A stretch of 64,000 bases of DNA from Sesamum alatum (GCA_034509735.1 JACGWO010000002.1:26521636-26585635); one strand, 5' to 3'. Counted from the first letter of the stretch, positions 1-11,115 are shown. The notes: generated by a model from the letters alone, not told the origin. Translations and numbers: made by a program.

Positions 1-44
1 TGAATATTAAACACATAGGGCATAGATAAATATATATAATCAAT
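1..44 (-). repeat. Family-A LTR scrap left of the satellite
   Basis: These bases match the family-A LTR in minus orientation. The same stretch recurs at 1310-1357 with only a small TA-repeat length difference. The match stops where the satellite begins, inside a shared ATCARTCA-like word, so the join looks like microhomology-mediated repair. The rest of this LTR lies left of the window. Confidence 0.75.
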
Positions 45-1152
45 CAGTCAATGGTAAGGACTGAAAACACAAAATGTTTCCTACGATTGTGTTGAGTATT
101 AGGCATGCATCCGAACGTACGATTGATTGTAAAGGTTCTCCAAGCCCTCGATATGACAAAGATAAAAGTGCATTAGTGTCTAACTTGTTTAGAGGAGTTT
201 GTCGTTGCGCAAAGGTACAAAACTGAGTCCATGGCTCAAAAGAGTGTTCTACATGTAGTCCTAGTGCATTTTTATGTTGAATAAGATGGAGTCCTAGTCA
301 TATAATCGAAGAGTGGCTTTAATATTGATTATTAGAGTCAATACGAATATATTTATAGCAAAAAATGAGTCATCTATCAGTCAATGATAAGGACTGAAAT
401 CACAAGGTGTTTCCTACGATTGTGTTGAGTATTAGGCATGTATCCGGACATACAATTTATTATGAAGGTTCTCCAAGCCCTCGATATGACGAAGATAAAA
501 GTGCATTAGTATCTAAACTTGTTTAAAGGAGTTTGTCGTTGCGAAAAGGTACAAAGCTGAGTCCATGGCTCAAAAGAGTTTTGTAAATATGGTCCTAGTG
601 CATTTTACGTTGAATAAGATGGCGTCCTAGTCGTATAATCGAAGAGTGGCTTTAATATTGATTACTAGATACAATACAAATATATTTATAGCAAAAACTG
701 AGTCATCTATCAGTCAATGATAAGGACTAAAAACACAAGGTGTTCCGTACGATTGTGTTGTGTATTAGGCATGTATCCGGACGTACGATTGATTATGAGG
801 GTTCTCCAAGCCCTCGATATGGCAAAGATAAATGTGCATTAGTGTCTAAACTTGTTTAAAGGAGTTTGTCGTTGCGCAAAGGTACAAAGCTGAGTCCATG
901 GCTCAAAAGAGTGTTCTAGATGTAGTCCTAGTGCATTATTATGTTGAATAAGATAGAGTCCTAGTCATATAATCGAAGAGTGGCTTTAATATTGATTATT
1001 AGAGTCAATACGAATATATTTATAGCTAAAAATGAGTCATCTATCAGTCAATGATAAGGCTGAAAGCGCAAGGTGATTCCTACGATTGTTTTGAGTATTA
1101 GGCATGTATCCGAACATACAATTCATTACCAAGGTTCTCCAAGCCCTCGATA
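45..1152. repeat. ~334-bp tandem satellite, block 1
   Basis: Monomers start at 45, 380, 711 and 1045 if counted from the word CAGTCAATG, giving periods of 335, 331 and 334 bp. The last monomer is cut at 1152, where a family-A LTR begins. Each monomer carries the recurring landmarks GAGTCCATGGCTC, AGTGGCTTTAATATTGATTA and ATATATTTATAGC. No coding capacity is seen. The length is close to two nucleosome repeats, which is common for plant centromeric or heterochromatic satellites, but the sequence alone does not show a centromeric role. Confidence 0.95.
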
Positions 1153-2845
1153 TGAAGGACAAGCGGATCCGCCCGGGAGCGCGAGCGAAAGCGAGAAAGC
1201 GAGAAAAGTGCGTAAATTAAATCAAATATATTTTAAAATACGAATCCCAAAGATTGTGCCCTTGGGTTCTCAACCGGGCGTTCGATGTAGGATATGTGAA
1301 TATTGGAAATGAATATTAAACACATAGGGCATAGATAAATATATATATAATCAATCAAAGCGTAATAAACCGTTACCTTTGATTGTTTAGCATATGCTCC
1401 CGGCTACTAGCGTTGTTCCTTCTCCGGAATGCTCACGAAATCCAAACGTATGGATTCTCCAAAGGTGATCCACACCACACCGGAAGAAACACACGTTCTT
1501 CTTGCTAGAAAAGAACGGGTTTAAGAAGGAATCGGTTTAAGAGAAGAACACTATGAATTAGTGCTCTCTTAAACTTACTTTGTTCTTCTTTTTGATTCAA
1601 AATCAAGTGAAGAATACAAGTGTGGGAGAGGGAGAGAGGGCCGAGAGTTGAGAGAGAGGAGAGGTATTTTGTCTTCTCTTTTTCCTAGAAAAAGATGAAT
1701 AATGAATCACATATGCTTGGTGTTGTATATTCTAATATATATATACATAATTAATGTGATTATTGGAATGTGTCTAGGTTCATCCAAGGATGTCTAGATT
1801 CATTCCAATCAATCACCATCAATTCTTCAATCAAGCCTACCAAAATTTATGGTATGATCAAATCATACCAAAAGGGAAGAGCTTGATTGGAGTTGATTTG
1901 TCTCTTTCCAAAAGAGATAAGTCAACATACCAGCTAGCATGAAACATGGCTGATTTTGCTTCCTCCAAGGGAGCATGTCGGCCATGTTTAATTAAGGGAA
2001 GAAGTCCAACTTCTTCCTATTCCAAAATAGGAATTATTTCTCCTCTCGGGTATAATTTAAGGGATCGGGTTTTATCGTAATCCAATTACGATGAACCCAA
2101 CATTAAATCCAATTTAATGTCCATTTAAATTATTTCCGTTGATCTTTTAATCCAATTAAAAGATCCAACGTCTTAATGTCTCAAATTTCCATATTTAATC
2201 GAAAATCCAATTTACTAGGCATCTATGCTTAATACTCGAGACCACGTATGCTTTATTGCGTCGACACAGGAAACCATTCCCGGTTCGACCAACCACTGTG
2301 GCCACAGCTTCAAATAGCATGAACGTGTCTCCGAGTGCATAGGAGATACCTCTGTCACATACTGACAGGGAACGGATCCTCTTCTTGGAATCCACCGTCC
2401 TCGCTACACATTCCGACTGCACTGGACAAGGCTTATGATAATCATCTTACAAAATGATTACCTCTCGCCAGATCAAAGATACAGCCGTCATGTGCACGCG
2501 ACTGCCATGATCCCTCAAGTCTGAGGATTACTTCCGTACTATCGGAACCGGGGAAAACCAATCATACCGACCAAGCCTCCAAGGCTTCCAATTGATGATC
2601 CCCGCGAGTCAGTCCAGTCGGCTCGACCCCAGTCGACCAACCCAGCAAGATCGTGTAGGCGTCCCACGCCTGTCGCCGATGAAACACGACACTCATCCAA
2701 TGAACACGACTCTTAACGTGTTGGCGATACCATTGGTGACGAACACTCATCTTATTCATCACATAATAATATTACACTTACATCAAGTTGTCAGATAGGT
2801 TACAAATCGCCAAACCTATTGGCTTTCTGGTCACATATTCTAACA
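1153..2845 (-). mobile_element. Family-A copia LTR, internally deleted
   Basis: On the minus strand it begins with TGTTAGAATATGTGACCAG at 2845 and ends in CA at 1153, directly followed by satellite. It matches the LTRs at 7633-9810 and 40291-42521 but is about 0.5 kb shorter. One deletion is visible near 2214, where sequence matching about 41352-41697 is missing. It is the 3' LTR of the coding scrap at 2846-4104, since the polypurine-like AGTGGGAGAT lies just outside its start. Confidence 0.85.
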
Positions 2846-4104
2846 ATCTCCCACTTGACCTAAAGCCAATCACCCATTGTCCTCAAACCTCTTATTCAGA
2901 TGGTGAGTGTGGGCAACTTGCGACATGGGCTTAGCAAGTGGATCTGCTATGTTTTCTGCGGAGCTGACTCGGTCCAACCGAACGTCACTCGTGCTATCCA
3001 TCTCTCTAAGCAGATGGTAGTGTCTAAGAATATGCTTGGATCGTGATGAGATCTCGGTTCCTGTGCTAGCGCTATCGCCCCGTTGTTATCATAAAGGATA
3101 ATTACAGGCTTAGCAATGCTAGGTACTACATCCAACCCTTGGATGTAGCTCATTAACCAAACCACTCCTTAGCAGCTTCCAAAGCCGCTATGTATTCAAA
3201 ACTCTATGGTGGAGTCCGCCGTGGTAGCCTACTTGGAACTCTTCCAAGTAACCACGCCACCATTTAGTTCTAAATACAAAAACCAAACTGAAACTTGGCA
3301 TCATCGCATCCGACTGGAAGCTAGCGTCGCTATAGCCTTTCCAGTATCAACTCTCCACCGCCGTAGATCAAGAACATGTCCTTAGTCCTTTTCAGGTACT
3401 TCAGGATAGTCTTGACTGCACTCCAGTGTGCCTCCCGGCACACGACTGATATCGACTTGTTACGCTCAAAGCGAAAGCCACATCAGGTCTAGTTCACTGA
3501 AAAACATACTGTATGCTGCCTACGGCTGAAGCATAGACGATGTCCAACATCCGTTTAAGCTCCTCATCAGTCTTAGGAGACTGCTTCTTGGATAACTTAA
3601 TTCCATGCCTCATAGGAAAGAATCCTCGTTTTGAGTTCTCCATCTTGAATCTCTTCAAGACTTTCTCAATATACGAGAGCTGGGCCATTCCTAACATCCT
3701 TCTAGATCTATCCCTATAGATCTTGATGCCAAGGATGTAGGATGCCTCGCCCATATCCTTCATGGAGAATTGCGTTGACAACCAAGCTTTAGTGGTACCC
3801 AACATCTTAGCATCATTCCCAATGATCAAGATGTGATTCACGTAAAGCACCAGAAACGCAATTGAGCTCCCACTGATCTTCTTGTATACACAAGGATCAG
3901 ACTCGTTCTTGATGAAATCATATCCCCGTATGACTTCATCAAAACGTATGTTCCAGCTTCGGGAAGCTTGTTTGAGGCCGTAGATGGACCTTTGGAGACG
4001 ACAGACCTTCTGCTCTTCTCCAACAGCTGTGAAACCTTCCGGCTAATCCATATAGATCTCTTCCTCTACGAAATCGTTGAGGAAGGCTGTTTTCACATCC
4101 TTCT
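2846..4104 (-). pseudogene. Family-A pol remnant: RT and RNase H
   Basis: Minus-strand translation in several frames gives the C-terminal half of a copia polyprotein. The RT parts include LGIKIYRD, VLKRF and YASAVGSIQY. The RNase H part includes YDNNGAIALAQEPRSHH. The RT catalytic box, normally YVDD, reads YVNH (3833-3844), so both metal-binding aspartates are lost. Frameshifts and a short deletion break the RNase H near 3165-3240. The fragment stops at about 4104 in the RT segment before FLNGFVEEEIYMD, where satellite resumes. Gag, protease and integrase are absent. Confidence 0.9.
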
Positions 4105-7100
4105 GCCAATGATAAGGACAGAAAACACAAAATGTTTTCTACGATTGTGTTGAGTATTAGGCATGCATCCGGACATACGAATGATTATGAAGATTCTCCA
4201 AGCTCTCGATATAGCAAAGATAAAAGTGCATTAGTGTCTAAACTTGTTTAAAAGGTGTTTGTCATTGCGCAAAGGTACAAAGCTGAGTCCATGGCTCAAA
4301 AGAGTGTTCTAGATGTAGTCCTAGTGCATTTTTATGTTGAATAAGATGGAGTCCTAGTCATATAATCGAAGAGTGGCTTTAATATTGATTATTAGAGTCA
4401 ATACGAATATATTTATAGCAAAAAATGAGTCATCTATCAGTCAATGATAAGGCTGAAATCACAAGGTGATTCCTACGATTGTGTTGAGTATTAGTCATGT
4501 ATCCGAACATACGATTCATTACCAAGGTTCTCCAAGCCCCCGATATGGCAAAGATAAAAGTGCATTAGTGTCTAAACTGGTTTAAAGGAGTTTTTCGTTG
4601 TGAAAAGGTACAAAGCTGAGTCCATGGCTCGATAGAGTGTTCAAAATGTAGAACTAGTGCATTTTATGTTGAATAAGATGGCGTCCTAGTCGTATAATCG
4701 AATAGAGGCTTTAATATTGATTATTAGAGTCAATACGAATATATTTATAGGAAAAAATGAGTTATCTATCAGTCAATGATAAGGACTGAAAACACAAAAT
4801 GTTTCCTACGATTGTGTTGAGTATTAGGCATCCATCCGGACGTACGATTGATTATCAAGGTTCTCCAAGCCCTCGATATGGCAAAGATAAAAGTGCATTA
4901 GTGTCTATACTTGTTTAAAAGAGTTTGTCGTTGCGCAAAGGTACAAAGTTGAGTCCATGGCTCAAAAGAGTGTTCTAGATGTAGTCCTAGTGCATTTTTA
5001 TGTTGAATAGGATGGAGTCCTAGTCATATAATCGAAGAGTGGCTTTAATATTGATTATTAGAGTCAATATGAATATATTTATAGCTAAATATGAGTCATC
5101 TATCAGTCAATGATAAGGACTGAAAGCACAAGGTGATTCCTATGATTGTGTTGACTATTACGCATGTATCCGGTCATACGATTGATTACCAAGGTTCTCC
5201 AAGCCCTTGATATCGCAAAGATCAAAGTGCATTAGTCTCTAAACTTGTTGAAAGGAGTTTGTCGTTAGGCAAAGGTCGACGCTGAGTCCATGGCTCAAAA
5301 GAGTGTTCGAGATGTAGTTCTAGTGCATTTTTATGTTCAATAAGATGGAGTCCTAGTCATATAATCGAAGAGTGGCTTTAATATTGATTATTAAAGTCAA
5401 TACGAATATATTTATAGCAAAAAATGAGTCATCTATCAGTCAATGATAAGGACTGCAGGCACAAGGTGATTCCTACGATTGTGTTGAGTATTGGGCATGT
5501 ATCCAGACATATGATTGATTACCAAGGTTCTCCAAGCCCTCGATATGGCAAAGATAAAAGTGCATTAGTGTCTAAACTTTGTTAAAAGGAGTTTGTCGTT
5601 GCGAAAAGATACAAAGCTGAGTCCATGGCTCAAAAGAGTGTTCTAAATATGGTCCTAGTGCATTTTATGTTGAATAAGATGGCGTCCTAGTCGTATAATC
5701 GAAGAGTGGCTTTAATATTGATTATTAGAGACAATATGAATATATTTATAGCAAAAAATGAGTCATCTAACAGTCAATGATAGGGACTGAAAAAGAAAGG
5801 TGTTTCCTACGATTGTGTTGAGTATTAGGCATGTATCCGGACGTACGATTGATTATGAAGGTTCTCCAAGCCCTCGATATGGCAAAGATAAAAGTGCGTT
5901 AGTGTCTAAACTTGGTTAAAAGGAGTTTGTCGTTGCGAGACGGTACAAAGCTGAGTCCATGGCTCAAAAGAGTGTTCTAAATGTGGTCCTAGTGCATTTT
6001 ATGTCGAATAAGATTGCGTCCTAGTCGTATAATCGAAGACAGTGGCTTGAATATTGATTATTAGAGACAATACGAATATATTTATAGCAAAAAATGAGTC
6101 ATCTATCAGTCAATGATAGGGACTGAAAACACAAGGTATTTCCTACGATTGTGTTGAGTATTAGGCATGTATCCGGATGTACGATTGATTATGAAGGTTC
6201 TCCAAGCCCTCGATATGGCAAAGATAAAATTGCATTAGTGTCTAAACTTGTTTAAAGTCGTTTGTCGTTGCGCAAAGGCACAAAGCTGAGTCCATGGCTC
6301 AAAAGAGTATTCTAGGTGTAGTCCTAGTGTATTTTTATGTTGAATAAGATGGAGTCCTAGTCATATAATCGAATAGTGGCTTTAATATTGATTATTAGAG
6401 TTAATACGAATATATTTATAGCAAAAAATGAGTCATCTATCAGTCAATGATAAGGACTGAAAGCACAAGGTGATTCCTACGATTGTATTGATTATTGGGC
6501 ATGTATCCGGTCATACGATTGATTACCAAGGTTCTCGAAGCCCTCGATATGGAAAACATAAAAGTGCATTAGTCTCTAAACTTGCTTAAAGGAGTTTGTC
6601 CGTGGTGAAAAGGTACAAAGCTGAGTCCATGGCTCGAAAGAATGTTCTAAATGTAGCCCAAGTGCATTTTATATTGAATAAGATGGCGTTCTAGTCGTAC
6701 AATCGAGGAGTGGCTTTAATATTAATTATTAGAGTCAATACGAATATATTTATAGCAAAAAATGAGTGATCTATCAGTCAATGATAAGGACTGAAAACAT
6801 AAGGTGTTTCGTACGTTTGTGTTGAGTATTAGGCATGTATCCGGACGTACGATTGATTATGAAAGTTCTCCAAGCCCTCGATATGGCAAAGATAAATGTG
6901 CATTAGTGTCTAAACTTGTTTAAAGGAGTTTGTCGTTGCGCAAAGTTACAAAGCTGAGTCCATGGCTCAAAAGAGTGTTCTAGATGTAGTCCTAGTGCAT
7001 TTTTATGTTGAATAAGATGGAGTCCTAGTCATATAATCGAATTGTGGCTTTAATATTGATTATTAGAGTCAATACGAATATATTTATAGCCAAAAATGGG

Positions 7101-7440
7101 TCATCTATAATTCAATGATAAGGAGTGAAAGCACAAGGTGATTCCTACGATTGTGTTGACTATTAGGCATGTATCCGGTCACACGATTGATTACCAAGGT
7201 TCTCCAAGCCCTTGATATGGCAAAGATAAAAGTGCATTACTCTCTAAACTTGTTTAAAGGAGTTTGTCGTTGCGAAAAGATACAAAGCTGAGTCCATGGC
7301 TCGAAAGAGTGTTCTAAATGTAGTCCAAGTGCATTTTATGTTTAATAAGATGGCGTCCTAGTCGTACAATCGAAGAGTGGCTTTAATATTGATTATTAGA
7401 GTCAATACGAATATATTTATAGCAAAAACTGAGTCATCAG
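4105..7440. repeat. ~334-bp tandem satellite, block 2
   Basis: Ten monomers are seen, with the same phase word at about 4105, 4438, 4770, 5104, 5437, 5771, 6107, 6441, 6775 and 7110; spacing is 332-336 bp. Two monomer classes can be told apart at several sites: GTTTCC/ATGAAGG/GCGCAAAGG/GGAGTCCTAGTCAT and GATTCC/ACCAAGG/GCGAAAAGG/GGCGTCCTAGTCGT. They mostly alternate, so the true repeat unit is a dimer of about 668 bp. The block ends in a short duplication of GAGTCATCA at 7430-7450. Confidence 0.95.
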
Positions 7441-7632
7441 AGTCATCAGAGGGGAAATGGCTAAGAAAAAAACTCTCCAACCTCTCTCACGCAGTACACA
7501 CACTCCCCTCTCTCATAAATCACGCTCATCTTCTTCGCCTCCCCTCTTGACCGCACCTTTGGAGAACACAGTGGGCGATGAAGACGATACGGATCTGAAC
7601 GGCGGCGAAGAGGGCGTCGTTGTTGAGACATC
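7441..7632 (+). pseudogene. Unidentified ORF start truncated by LTR insertion
   Basis: An ATG at 7457 opens a frame of about 58 codons (start MAKKKTLQPLSRSTH, later an acidic stretch GDEDDTDLNGGEEG) before the family-A LTR starts at 7633. Composition is basic and Ser/Pro-rich, then acidic, unlike the AT-rich satellite beside it. I do not recognise the protein. The N-terminus of a LINE ORF1 or of a host gene are both possible, and so is chance. The 5 bp before the LTR, ACATC, would be the target duplication; the other copy is not found because the far end of the element is rearranged. Confidence 0.35.
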
Positions 7633-8364
7633 TGTTGGAATATGTGACCAGAAAGCCAATAGGTTTGGCAATTTGTAACCTATCCGACAACTTGATGTGA
7701 ATGTAACATTATTATATGATGAATAAGATGAGTGTTTGTCACCAATGGTACCTTCTTTATTGCGCTCATCTTACATTTGTTAAAACGGTGTTTAACTTAT
7801 ATCGCAACAAAGCCCACAGACCATGGATAACAACTCATGCAGTTGGGCCACGCATTGGATGGTGGTCATGAAACCAACTGATTAAGAGTTGGGTCTGAAA
7901 CGTTCCAAGTCGAGGACCTCGAGACAGCGCATCGAGAGTCCTATTGAGACTTGCGTCAAGAGTCGTGTTCATTGGATGAGTGTCGTGTTTCATCGGCGAC
8001 AGGCGTGGGACGCCTACACGATCTTGATGGGTTGGTCGACTGGGGTCGAGCCGACTGGACTGACTCGCGGGGATCATCATATGGAGGCCTTGGAGGCTTG
8101 GTCGGTATGATTGGTTTTCCTCGGTTCCGATAGTACGGGAGTAATCCTCAGACTTGAGGGATCATGGCAGTCGCGTGCACAGGACGGCTGTATCTTGGAT
8201 CTGGCGAGAGGTAATCATTCTGTAAGATGATTATCATAAGCCTTGTCCAGTGCAGTCGGAATGTGTAGCGAGGATGGTGGATTCCAAGAAAAGGATCCGT
8301 CCCCTGTCAGTATGTGACAGAGGTATCTCCTATGCACTCGGAGACACGTTCATGCTGTTTGAAG

Positions 8365-8376
8365 CTGTGGCCACAG
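8365..8376. promoter_or_regulatory. Conserved LTR palindrome CTGTGGCCACAG
   Basis: A perfect 12-bp dyad in the LTR. The same site is at 2296, 28174, 37682, 41779, 49226, 58260 and 63480 in A and B LTRs. In C LTRs it becomes CTACGGCCGTAG (17803) or CTATGGCCATAG (23019, 25879, 26062, 26620, 36129), always a perfect palindrome. A protein-binding dyad or a fold-back is inferred; the function is unknown. Confidence 0.6.
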
Positions 8377-9221
8377 TGGTTGGTCGAACCGGGAATGGTT
8401 TCCTGTGTCGACGCAATGAAGCATACGTGGTCTCGAGTATTAAGCTTAGATGCCTAGTCAAGGATGGGAACCGACGCCCAATTCCATACCCTAGACTAAG
8501 GCCGGGAGACGGTAGACGGAAGGATCGTACCCGTACGAAATCGGCGCCTAAATGTTCACGCCAATTCACCTAGTCTCTAGTGCCATGGACCATTGCTAGA
8601 GGGCCACCCATGGTAACGGGCCCTTGTGAGACACGGGCCCAAGTCTAGCTGATCGACTTGGAGTCAATCTCGAAGGATAAATAAGTAATTGGATTACTTA
8701 AGGGAAAGTCCATTGGATGGACGGGCCGATATTTTATCGGGCTTTCATTTAATCAGTAAATTGGATTTTCGATTAAATATGGAAAGTTGAGACGTTGAGA
8801 CGTTGGATCTTTTAATTGGATTAAAAGATCAACGGGAATAATTTAAATGGACATTAAATTGGATTTAATGTTAGATTTGTCGTAATTGGATTACGATAAA
8901 ACTTGATCCGTTAAATTATACCCGAGAGGAGAAATAATTCCTATTTTGGAATAGGAAGAAGTTGGACTTCTTCCCTTAATTAAATATCGCCAACATGCTC
9001 CCTTGGAGGAAGCAAAATCAGCCATGTTTCATGCTAGGTGGTATGTTGACTTATCTCTTTTGGAAGAGACAAATCAACTCCAGTCAAGCTCTTCCCTTTT
9101 GGTATGATTTGATCATACCATAAATTTTGGTAGGCTTGATTGAAGAATTGGTGATTGATTGGAATGAATCTAGACATCCTTGGATGAACCTAGACACATT
9201 CCAATAATCACATTAATTATG

Positions 9222-9230
9222 TATATATAT
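9222..9230 (+). promoter_or_regulatory. Candidate TATA box of family-A LTR
   Basis: TATATATAT about 1.59 kb into the LTR, some 20 bp after CCAATAATCAC and before CT-rich leader-like sequence. Family C keeps the same order around 23890-23935. The AT-rich context makes the exact TATA position uncertain. Confidence 0.4.
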
Positions 9231-9812
9231 GAGAATATACAACACCAAGCATAAGTGATTTATTATTCATCTTTTTCTAGGAAAAAGTGAAGACAAAAAA
9301 AATCCTCTCCTCTCTCTCAATTTTCGTGCTCTCTCCCTCTCTTACACTTGTGTTCTTCACTTGATTTTGAATCAAGAAGAAGACAAAGTAAGTTTAAGAG
9401 AACACTAATTCATAGTGTTCTTCTCTTAAACCGAATCCTTCCTAAACCCGTTCTTTTCTAGCAAGAAGAACGTGTGTTTCTTCCGTTGTGGTGTCGATCA
9501 CCTTTGGAGAATCCATACGTTTGGATTTCGTGAGCATTCCGGAGAAGGAACAACGCTAGTAGCCGGGAGCATACGCTAAACAATCAAAGGTAACGGTTTA
9601 TTACGCTTTGATTGATTTCATTTATATATCTATGCCCTATGTGCTTAAATATATGTTTTAATATTTACACATCCTACATCGAACGCCCGGTTGAGCACCC
9701 AAGGGTACACCCCTTGGGATTCGCGTATTTTGAATTTGATTTAAATTTACGCACAATTTCTCGTTTTCTCGCTTTCGCTCGCGCTCCCGGGCGGATCCGC
9801 TTGTCCTTCAAG

Positions 9813-9824
9813 TGGTATCAGAGC
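9813..9824 (+). other. Primer-binding site (initiator tRNA-Met)
   Basis: TGGTATCAGAGC lies two bases after the CA end of the LTR. This is the usual plant copia site complementary to the 3' end of initiator tRNA-Met, where minus-strand DNA synthesis starts. It fixes the LTR boundary and the plus orientation of this element. Confidence 0.95.
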
Positions 9825-10069
9825 CCGGTTCGATGTAAGGGGCATAGATCTATGTGTTTGGCATGATCTACTTGCTTTTAATGGTTTTATTGGCATGCTA
9901 GATTGTATAAATATATGAGTAATATGATAATTCAATTGTTTGGATTTAATGGACTTTTGGCATGCTTTATTTTATTAGATTGGATCTAAAATTGCATGCT
10001 TATTTTCAGAAAAATATTATTGTTATTGTGCTGAAACAGTTTTGAAAAACAAAAAAAAGAAAAAATTGA

Positions 10070-10130
10070 TCGGGCCGGCAGTCCGCCTGCGCGCGCGCGC
10101 GCGGCCGGCCGGACAGCACAACGGCTGGGC
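10070..10130. repeat. GC-rich island in family-A leader
   Basis: A run of GCGC and GGCCGG repeats in otherwise AT-rich leader, preceded by an A-rich tract. The same position is GC-rich in the other A leader (39928-40024) and in B leaders (34491-34752, 51999-52057), but length and sequence vary greatly. Confidence 0.8.
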
Positions 10131-10799
10131 CGTTTTGTTCCGTTTTTCGACTTTTTTCGGAAAATTTGATTTTCTGTATTTTCTGCACAATATTCTGAAA
10201 ATATATTAATTTTGCATTTTTGATTTTGGGATAATTGGATTATTCCTTGAATTAAATTTGCTTAATTAATTTGGGATTAATACATGCATTGGATGCATTG
10301 TGTAAAATGTGCATTAAATTTAAAATTTGAATTTTGCATATTATTTATATGTTTATGCTTTTGTGATGTTGGACATCACTTGGATATTTGGAATATCCAT
10401 TGGTTTTATTGCATGATTATTTGGAATAATTATGTTATATCAGAGTTGATGGAATCAACATGGGATGATCACAAAGCCCTAGACCTTGTGTATGGATGAA
10501 TGAATGTTTATTTATTTTCTGTTGGGTGGGGCCTGCGTACCTCTTGTTTTTGGGACTATCATCTCCCGTATTTTCTGCCTCATGATGTTAAGGCTTCTTT
10601 TCTTTATTACCGATGTATTACTTTCAGTTGTAATGAGAGTAGATAGGATTGGTGAGGTTTCAATTTTAACAAGCAATTGGAGTCGGAGACCCCAAGGAGG
10701 AGCATCAAGGTGTGAAACAAGAAGCACTTTAAGGACCATTGGAATGACAATGGGTTTATTATTATTGTAATAATTTAGGACCACCGTAGATAGACCATA

Positions 10800-10823
10800 G
10801 ACTCACTGCGGGCTTAGTGGGTC
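10800..10823 (+). ncRNA. Leader hairpin H1 (family A, plus copy)
   Basis: Arms GACTCACTG and TAGTGGGTC enclose the six-base loop CGGGCT. As RNA all nine pairs can form, two of them G-U. The other A copy (39232-39255) and both B copies (33739-33762, 52786-52809) keep the loop while stem bases change in compensating fashion. A role in packaging, dimerisation or translation is possible but not shown. Confidence 0.55.
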
Positions 10824-11081
10824 GCATAGGTTGGGCTTGTGATCATCCTAAACAGGGGTATGCTATGTTTTCTGCATGCGGCGTATTTATTTATCGCTTT
10901 AAATATTGGATATTTATGCATGCTAAAACACCATAATGTGATGAGGTCTCGGTCACACTCAAAACTCTCATTTGGTTTGACCAAATTAAATATTAGGCCC
11001 AGAACGGACTTGGATCAAAATGGTATTTTGGTCTGTCCGAGCCTTCCATCCACAGCAATGTGGTGAGGAAGCTACCACTAC

Positions 11082-11115
11082 CCAAGTGTGGTCTCACGAG
11101 TCGTGGCACACTTGG
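11082..11115 (+). ncRNA. Leader hairpin H2 with CACGAGTCGTG core (family A)
   Basis: Outer arms CCAAGTGTG (11082-11090) and CACACTTGG (11107-11115) are exact complements and flank the dyad CACGAGTCGTG (11095-11105). Family B keeps the core but has different, still complementary arms. This is a candidate RNA stem-loop or DNA-binding dyad. Confidence 0.6.

Larger units (their letters stand above)
7633..9810 (+). mobile_element. Family-A copia 5' LTR
   Basis: A 2178-bp LTR bounded by TG (TGTTGGAATATGTGACCAG) and CA (CTTGTCCTTCA), followed after two bases by the primer-binding site. A near-identical inverted copy lies at 40291-42521. U3 carries blocks also found in the B and C LTRs: GACTCGCGGG, TATCTTGGATCTGGCGAGAGG, the 12-bp palindrome at 8365-8376 and the CCATGGACC...CACCCATGG block near 8584. 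A CCAAT/TATA pair lies near 9200-9230. CT-rich sequence follows, as in many plant transcript leaders. Confidence 0.93.

Noticed and set aside
45..7440. Possible CRISPR-like array from regular repeats
   Set aside because: Repeat units are contiguous 334-bp satellite monomers without unique spacers, in a plant-type sequence.
10284..10770. Two leader ORFs (71 and 88 codons) present in both family-A leaders
   Set aside because: They are open in both copies only because the copies are recent. Most differences change amino acids, and family B has no such ORFs at the same place.
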